From Martinezella miluonensis (lineage in GTDB: Bacteria > Pseudomonadota > Alphaproteobacteria > Rhizobiales > Rhizobiaceae): 36,354 nucleotides of DNA. The DNA lies in the NCBI RefSeq assembly GCF_900094545.1, contig NZ_FMAH01000058.1:1-36354 (forward strand), read 5' to 3'. This document shows positions 33,182 to 36,354 of the stretch, one piece after another. Every line of letters starts with the position of its first letter. The first letter of the stretch is position 1. The notes beneath the pieces are model-generated. The model was not told the origin of the DNA. It did no database searches and worked only from the letters and a program-made list of their open reading frames with translations. Position numbers and translations under genes: made by a program.

Positions 33182-33397
33182 TTGAAACCAGGCATAAACC
33201 CTCCCCCTTCGGAAGAGACCTCGCACACGCAATATATGGCGGCCTGCCTTTTTGCGCTTGAGCCTTCCATCGAAAGTCTGCTTGCCGCCGCACTGAAATC
33301 GGGCTGGAAACGCGAATATGTGCTTCTGGCGATCATGGCCGTTGCCGCGAAAGATAGCGAGGAAACGGGACTGTTGCCCGGGCCTTTGCATTCGTAG
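33182..33397 (+). CDS. Small hypothetical protein
   Basis: 71 aa, not recognised. It begins with TTG at 33182, preceded by GGAG at 8 nt. A polar N-terminus is followed by a compact helical part (QYMAACLFALEPSIESLLAA, then SGWKREYVLLAIMAVAA) that looks like two amphipathic helices. The alternative is a start at the internal ATG giving MAACLF. Composition is protein-like and the ribosome binding site is good, but no homologue comes to mind. Confidence 0.5.
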   Translation: MKPGINPPPSEETSHTQYMAACLFALEPSIESLLAAALKSGWKREYVLLAIMAVAAKDSEETGLLPGPLHS

Positions 33398-33495
33398 ATT
33401 TCGACAGCATCAGGATCACAAGGAGGCAGCCTGCGCCAGAGACCAGCACTGGAGCGCGATCGCAGCCGGCGCGGGCAAACGCTGATCCTGGGCGG

Positions 33496-33783
33496 TTATT
33501 TGCGCTTCGGCTTGAGCTCTTTGGTTGCTGAATCGAGCTTTCCGTTCACCAGCCTGTTGCGTGGATCGGCGACAAGCGCGCCCTTCCGGTTCGGCTCTTG
33601 CGACTTCTCTTGCCTTGCGCGCTTCGCTGCGTTGTATTTTTGCGAGCGGCTGTTCGTTTTCTTTGTCTTCGCTTGGAGCGCTGGATTGATCGCTTGCCAA
33701 TTTGCTTCTCCCGTTATTCGCAAGGAAAACACTGCCCCTCTAATTAGGTTGCGCGGCAGATAAGCTCTCAGGCTGCGGGTCAT
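33496..33783 (-). CDS. Small basic hypothetical protein (uncertain)
   Basis: Up to 95 aa, very rich in lysine, arginine and asparagine (SQKYNAAKRARQEKSQEPNRK, and DSATKELKPKRK at the C-terminus). Third-codon positions are clearly GC-biased over the C-terminal 60 codons, which supports this frame over the overlapping one. The start is unclear: the ATG at 33783 has a poor ribosome binding site, and a good GGGAG near 33705 is placed for a TTG in another frame. I do not recognise it. Confidence 0.35.
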   Translation of the reverse strand: MTRSLRAYLPRNLIRGAVFSLRITGEANWQAINPALQAKTKKTNSRSQKYNAAKRARQEKSQEPNRKGALVADPRNRLVNGKLDSATKELKPKRK

Positions 33784-33884
33784 TCTTTGCGAAGCAAAGA
33801 ACCGCAGACGGAAGCCGCCTCTGAAATAATGCGGAGCGCTGTAACTATCCGTCGGTTGGCAGCGTATATTCCTCAGAGCATGGA

Positions 33885-34017
33885 CCGGTGTTCATATCAC
33901 CGGGAGTTTTCATCCTGTCCCCGGCGCCCGCACTGCACCGGAGACGGCGGAACGGCACCTCCGCGCCGTTCCGCAGCGCCCGGCGACGGGGGCCTTATCC
34001 CCCCTTCCGCCGGGCGC
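33885..34017. ncRNA. Cluster of three GC-rich stem-loops (candidate structured RNA)
   Basis: Three hairpins lie in 133 nt: CCGGTG/CACCGG (33885-33903) followed by GAGTTTT; GCGGAACGGC/GCCGTTCCGC (33947-33974, perfect 10 bp); and GCGCCCGGCG/CGCCGGGCGC (33976-34017, perfect 10 bp) enclosing an inner GGGGG/CCCCC stem. The last overlaps the end of a 48-codon minus-strand ORF. The strand of any transcript is not known. Confidence 0.35.
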
Positions 34018-34141
34018 ACTCCTTCCACCACCAGAAGCGCAGATACGCATGCATGAACGGAGCCTGACGCATGCCCGGCATGCGGCGCGCCACAGTTTTA
34101 GCGTCGTCCAGGATCACGATACGCAAGGTAATGTGGGACAT
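33995..34141 (-). CDS. Candidate 48-aa small protein with WWWKE motif
   Basis: An ATG at 34141 opens 48 codons ending in TAA at 33995. The product starts MSHITLRIVILDDAKTVARR and ends LRFWWWKECARRKGG, with three consecutive tryptophans followed by a strongly basic tail. It has no hydrophobic helix. The ribosome binding site is not clear and internal ATG or GTG starts are possible. Its 3' end is folded into a strong GC-rich hairpin. Not recognised; the unusual composition and open frame are the only support. Confidence 0.35.
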   Translation of the reverse strand: MSHITLRIVILDDAKTVARRMPGMRQAPFMHAYLRFWWWKECARRKGG

Positions 34142-34188
34142 CGCGAAGCTGAGCGCTTCTGTTTCGGAGGCTTGCAGGGAATTCGATC

Positions 34189-34317
34189 ATGACCTCAATC
34201 GAAAGGAGGAAGCTTGCTCGGCTCGCCATTGCGGCAATCGTCGCGCTGTCGGCGATAGCGCAGCCGCTCGGTCTGCAGGAACGAGAGGCCAAATGTCCGA
34301 CTACGAAATGCCTTTAG
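34189..34317 (+). CDS. Candidate 42-aa small membrane or secreted protein
   Basis: ATG at 34189, with AGGGA about 9 nt upstream, opens 42 codons. The product begins MTSIERRKLARLAIAAI, a basic N-terminus leading into one hydrophobic helix (to about residue 27), and ends in EAKCPTTKCL with two cysteines. This layout fits a small inner-membrane protein or a signal peptide. No homologue recognised; a longer frame overlaps it on the same strand. Confidence 0.3.
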   Translation: MTSIERRKLARLAIAAIVALSAIAQPLGLQEREAKCPTTKCL

Positions 34318-34342
34318 TGTCGAATGCGCTCGGTCAGAAGCT

Positions 34343-34819
34343 TTACGAGCAATCGGAGCTGTCGACCGAGAAGGAATAATCCTTGCCCTTGAACTGGTAG
34401 ATATAATTGGCCAAGGACGCTTCGCCGGAAGAGAATTTCGGCAGTAGGAAATCACATAGATCAGAGAGTTGGGCCGATTTGAGGAGCGGAGCGTCGAACC
34501 AGTCGTCGTCTACGTCCAAATCGTAGAAATAGCTATAAATACGATCCGTCAGATCTATTTTCTTCAGCGTGATTTGCGAATCGATTTTCTTGGGCAGATC
34601 CTTGTTGGCGAAGACAACCGGATAGCGATCGGTAAGATACGGAACAACAAGCCGCTCGGTCACGGGCGTCGTCATGGCGATCGCGAGCAGAGGCAGGATG
34701 CTCGGGGCCATCGCAATTTTCTTCCTGATGATCGCACCGAACACAATCCCGAGGATGCCCAACAGTCCGCAAACGGTTGCGTAGATTTCCCACGAAGACA
34801 GCTCAGCCAAGAATTCCAT
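34343..34819 (-). CDS. Hypothetical membrane-anchored protein
   Basis: 158 aa, not recognised. Two hydrophobic segments occupy residues 9-32 (SWEIYATVCGLLGILGIVFGA) and 36-52, then a soluble part with a central charged stretch (DLPKKIDSQITLKKIDLTDR) and an acidic, aromatic-rich C-terminus (YSYFYDLDVDDDWFD, then YQFKGKDYSFSVDSSDCS). The soluble part probably faces the cytoplasm or periplasm, with orientation not clear. GC content is lower than in neighbouring core genes, which suggests acquired DNA. ATG at 34819 is preceded by GTG; the ribosome binding site is modest. Confidence 0.6.
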   Translation of the reverse strand: MEFLAELSSWEIYATVCGLLGILGIVFGAIIRKKIAMAPSILPLLAIAMTTPVTERLVVPYLTDRYPVVFANKDLPKKIDSQITLKKIDLTDRIYSYFYDLDVDDDWFDAPLLKSAQLSDLCDFLLPKFSSGEASLANYIYQFKGKDYSFSVDSSDCS

Positions 34820-35249
34820 CACGCGTCCATCGTCTTTATCAATCGGCTCATCAAGGACAGGTATTTTACTAGCGGACCGAAACCTTTAGCCAGTCACGTC
34901 GCAGCGGATGCAACCACCATTTCGTCAGTGAAGGTGGTTTCCGAGCGACAGCAAAAGTCTGAAACAATTGCGGGAATTCGCTCAAGGCGAACGACACCAC
35001 TCCATGGTCCCTATATACCCCTCTGGCTTGCCATGGGGCAATTGTAAGATTGCTTTGTCACCTGATTGTTAGCGCAGTTATCTTATGCGGACCGAGACCA
35101 AAGGAGAGCGCCTTGGCCGGGAAGCTCGGATGCGTTTCGACGCTACATCCATACCGTGCATTATCTTCAATAAGCAACCGTGAAGCAACAAGGCGCCGTA
35201 TCAGAATCTTGCAGATATTGGGGAAAATCAGGGCAATAGCAGTGTCCGA
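34820..35249. other. Intergenic stretch upstream of the hypothetical membrane gene and tRNA
   Basis: About 430 nt without a supported gene. It holds one hairpin (AACCACC 34912-34918 with GGTGGTT 34933-34939, plus an inner TTC/GAA) that lies about 93 nt before the start of the leftward membrane protein gene. Nothing else is recognisable. Confidence 0.4.
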
Positions 35250-35325
35250 TGGTGAGAGCGATGGGATTCGAACCCATGACCTACTGATTAAAAGTCAGTT
35301 GCTCTACCGACTGAGCTACGCTCTC
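35250..35325 (-). tRNA. tRNA-Lys (anticodon UUU)
   Basis: 76 nt read on the minus strand. The acceptor stem is GAGAGCG/CGCTCTC with discriminator A and an encoded CCA at 35250-35252. The D-arm is GCTC...GAGC, the anticodon arm is ACTGA-CTTTTAA-TCAGT with anticodon TTT, and the T-arm is ATGGG-TTCGAAT-CCCAT. All stems pair perfectly, so the gene looks functional. Confidence 0.96.
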
Positions 35326-35696
35326 CCTCTCCGCGGGCGTTTCCGCCCCGGCTGGAAGTGCGCGGAACATATGCAGACGCCCCATTGTGGTCAACCCATA
35401 AATTGAGGTTGCAGCTGCTCAAAGATGCTTTTCCTCATCTCAAGATGCTCAAGACAGCGGCCTTTCCTCCGAAACTCCCGGGATACCAGGCTCAAGCCGA
35501 AAATTCTAATCTGTGAGAAAAGCTGTGCGGGCACCAACTCAGTTTCACCCGGCCGTAACAACCGTAACAATTTCCCTCAATAATCGGGATTGCAATGAAG
35601 GGATTCGCTCGCGCGCCTCGCAATGATTTGAGGTGCGAATCGTTTTTAGTGTATATTAACGCATATGAACAACCCGCCGAGTCTCAGGAGGACCTT
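35326..35696. other. Intergenic stretch between tRNA-Lys and the GlsB-like gene
   Basis: About 370 nt without a supported gene. It contains the tandem CCGTAACAACCGTAACAA near 35553-35570 and, at its right end, the promoter of the GlsB-like gene. Confidence 0.4.
35628..35657 (+). promoter_or_regulatory. Candidate sigma-70-like promoter of the GlsB-like gene
   Basis: TTGAGG (35628-35633), an 18-nt spacer and TATATT (35652-35657). It lies 40 nt before the start codon, in an AT-rich stretch. Confidence 0.5.
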
Positions 35697-35948
35697 ATGG
35701 AAGTCGGTTGGATTGCAGCAATTATCATTGGTGGCCTTGCTGGCTGGTTCGCTGAAATGATCATGAAGAGCAATACCGGCATCTTCATGAACATTGTTCT
35801 CGGTATTGTCGGAGCAATCGTTGCGAGTTGGCTGTTCAGGCAAGTCGGCCTTACGCTGCCTTTCAACAGCGCTTTGATCAATTACTTGATCACGGGTTTT
35901 GTCGGTGCGTGCATTCTAATTTTCGTCGGTCGATTGATCAGGAGATAG
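35697..35948 (+). CDS. GlsB/YeaQ/YmgE family stress-response membrane protein
   Basis: 83 aa, almost entirely three hydrophobic helices separated by glycine-rich turns: GWIAAIIIGGLAGWFAEMIMK, FMNIVLGIVGAIVASWLF and a C-terminal helix YLITGFVGACILIFVGRLIRR. This is the transglycosylase-associated/GlsB family, linked to envelope stress, with unknown biochemical activity. CAGGAGGA lies just before the ATG at 35697 and fixes the start; an upstream extension of the frame to 35595 has no support. It is a single-gene unit closed by a hairpin that the IS touches. Confidence 0.9.
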   Translation: MEVGWIAAIIIGGLAGWFAEMIMKSNTGIFMNIVLGIVGAIVASWLFRQVGLTLPFNSALINYLITGFVGACILIFVGRLIRR

Positions 35949-35988
35949 CGGCCTATCCGGGCGAAGTTGTCCACATCAGGGACGAGGA

Positions 35989-36015
35989 GAAGGGAAGACG
36001 GAATGTCTTCCCTTC
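35989..36015 (+). terminator. 11-bp hairpin after the GlsB-like gene, abutting the IS
   Basis: GAAGGGAAGAC (35989-35999), 5-nt loop, GTCTTCCCTTC (36005-36015) form a perfect stem 40 nt after the GlsB-like stop. The expected T-tract is missing because the IS terminal sequence starts at 36014, inside the last two bases of the stem. Confidence 0.65.
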
Positions 36016-36354
36016 AGACCGCTGACAAACCCCGTCATTTTTTGGCGGGGTTTTATTTTGTGTTGAGTTTCGAGGTTGACTGGATGTTTTGAACGGGCCG
36101 TTCAGATTCCCTCTGCTTATGCGGGGCTCGGTTGGCTGGCCTTGGTGAGGGCCATTGCGATCTTCTTGATGTTCTGGGCGGCTGCGGCCATCAGGCACTG
36201 GCATTGGACCCGGATGAGACTTCGGAACCGCGCGTAGCGATGACCATGCAACTGTTTGGCGTCGGCAAACGAGCGCTCGACCGTCTCTTTCCGTCGTTTG
36301 TAGATGGCCTTGCCCCAGGGCTTGAGCCGGTTGGCATCGGTACGCTCGCGGGCA
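36014..36354 (-). mobile_element. 3' part of a second IS copy, inverted
   Basis: Read leftward, this copy has the transposase tail, about 80 nt of filler, a hairpin (AAACCCCG paired with CGGGGTTT, 36027-36053) and the same terminal sequence TTTGTCAGCGGTCTGA ending at 36014. It is clearly homologous to the copy at 1-340 but differs at many silent positions, so it is a related rather than identical element. It continues beyond the window. Confidence 0.75.
36117..36353 (-). CDS. Transposase C-terminal fragment, DDE type (IS1182/IS5-like)
   Basis: The last 78 codons are open from the window edge to TAA at 36117-36119. It shares YKRRKETVERSFADAKQLHG and HRYARFRSL with the left copy, with changes such as ANRLKPWG for AHRKTSWG and IRVQCQCLMA for VCVRCQCLLA. 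The DDE glutamate and the following lysine are intact. It is 5'-partial only because of the window edge. Confidence 0.8.
   Translation of the reverse strand, partial: ARERTDANRLKPWGKAIYKRRKETVERSFADAKQLHGHRYARFRSLIRVQCQCLMAAAAQNIKKIAMALTKASQPSPA

Noticed and set aside
33416..33700. TTG-started 94-codon minus-strand frame with a well-placed GGGAG
   Set aside because: Third-position GC is near random compared with the overlapping frame ending at 33496, so coding is less likely; the point is not settled.
32500..35250. CRISPR array, phage or integrase genes in the accessory stretch
   Set aside because: No regularly spaced repeats and no recombinase, phage structural or Cas-like motifs were found.
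35340..35696. EcfG general-stress promoter (GGAAC-N16/17-CGTT) for the GlsB-like gene
   Set aside because: The only GGAAC in the interval is over 300 nt from the start codon and has no CGTT at the right distance.
1..36354. Composite transposon carrying the whole 36-kb block
   Set aside because: The contents are mainly core genes (mfd, recG, glmS, glmU, pcs), and the IS copies are diverged, so joint transposition is unlikely.

Overview
The window is about 36 kb of a moderately GC-rich alphaproteobacterial chromosome, most likely a Rhizobium or close Rhizobiaceae relative. The evidence is a Pcs-type phosphatidylcholine synthase, the sdhE-mfd gene pair with 4-nt overlap, divergent recG, DUF502-glmS-glmU colinearity, an IalB-family periplasmic protein, and two large sugar/nucleoside ABC operons. 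Both edges lie inside the 3' part of an IS1182/IS5-like DDE transposase. The two copies are diverged, point towards each other, and end in the same terminal sequence.

Layout. 1-340: transposase tail and IS end. 341-5190: hspQ, an IalB-like gene, an orphan YejA-like binding protein, a FrnE/DsbA-like oxidoreductase and a GYD-domain protein. 5290-5650: a frameshifted remnant of a chrA chromate transporter. 5701-11791: DNA repair block with mfd and sdhE leftward and recG rightward. 11834-17749: a secreted phytase-esterase-like protein, a DUF502 membrane protein, and glmS and glmU, which supply UDP-GlcNAc for cell envelope synthesis. 17850-23218: a complete YtfQRT-YjfF-type (galactofuranose-like) sugar ABC operon, with its own FCD-GntR regulator as the last gene and a GTA-A-TAC operator candidate in the promoter region. 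23363-28074: a BMP-family nucleoside/purine ABC operon with the binding protein last. 28116-29836: a quinone oxidoreductase and phosphatidylcholine synthase, same strand. 30050-32238: a UbiH-type FAD hydroxylase, a truncated AEC permease and CcdA.

32500-35250 is the least ordinary stretch: a PsiF-like threonine-rich secreted protein, several small unrecognised ORFs, a cluster of three GC-rich stem-loops beside a 48-codon ORF, an unrecognised membrane-anchored protein and a tRNA-Lys(UUU) with encoded CCA. It looks like accessory DNA, but no integrase, phage gene or CRISPR array is visible. A GlsB/YeaQ-type membrane protein with a strong ribosome binding site and a sigma-70-like promoter precedes the right-hand IS.

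Most of the window is ordinary core and transport DNA. The items most worth checking are the IS ends that abut intrinsic-terminator-like hairpins at both edges, the stem-loop cluster with its small ORF at 33.9-34.1 kb, the ytf operator and the paired hairpins after ytfQ, and the two decayed transporters (chrA, AEC).
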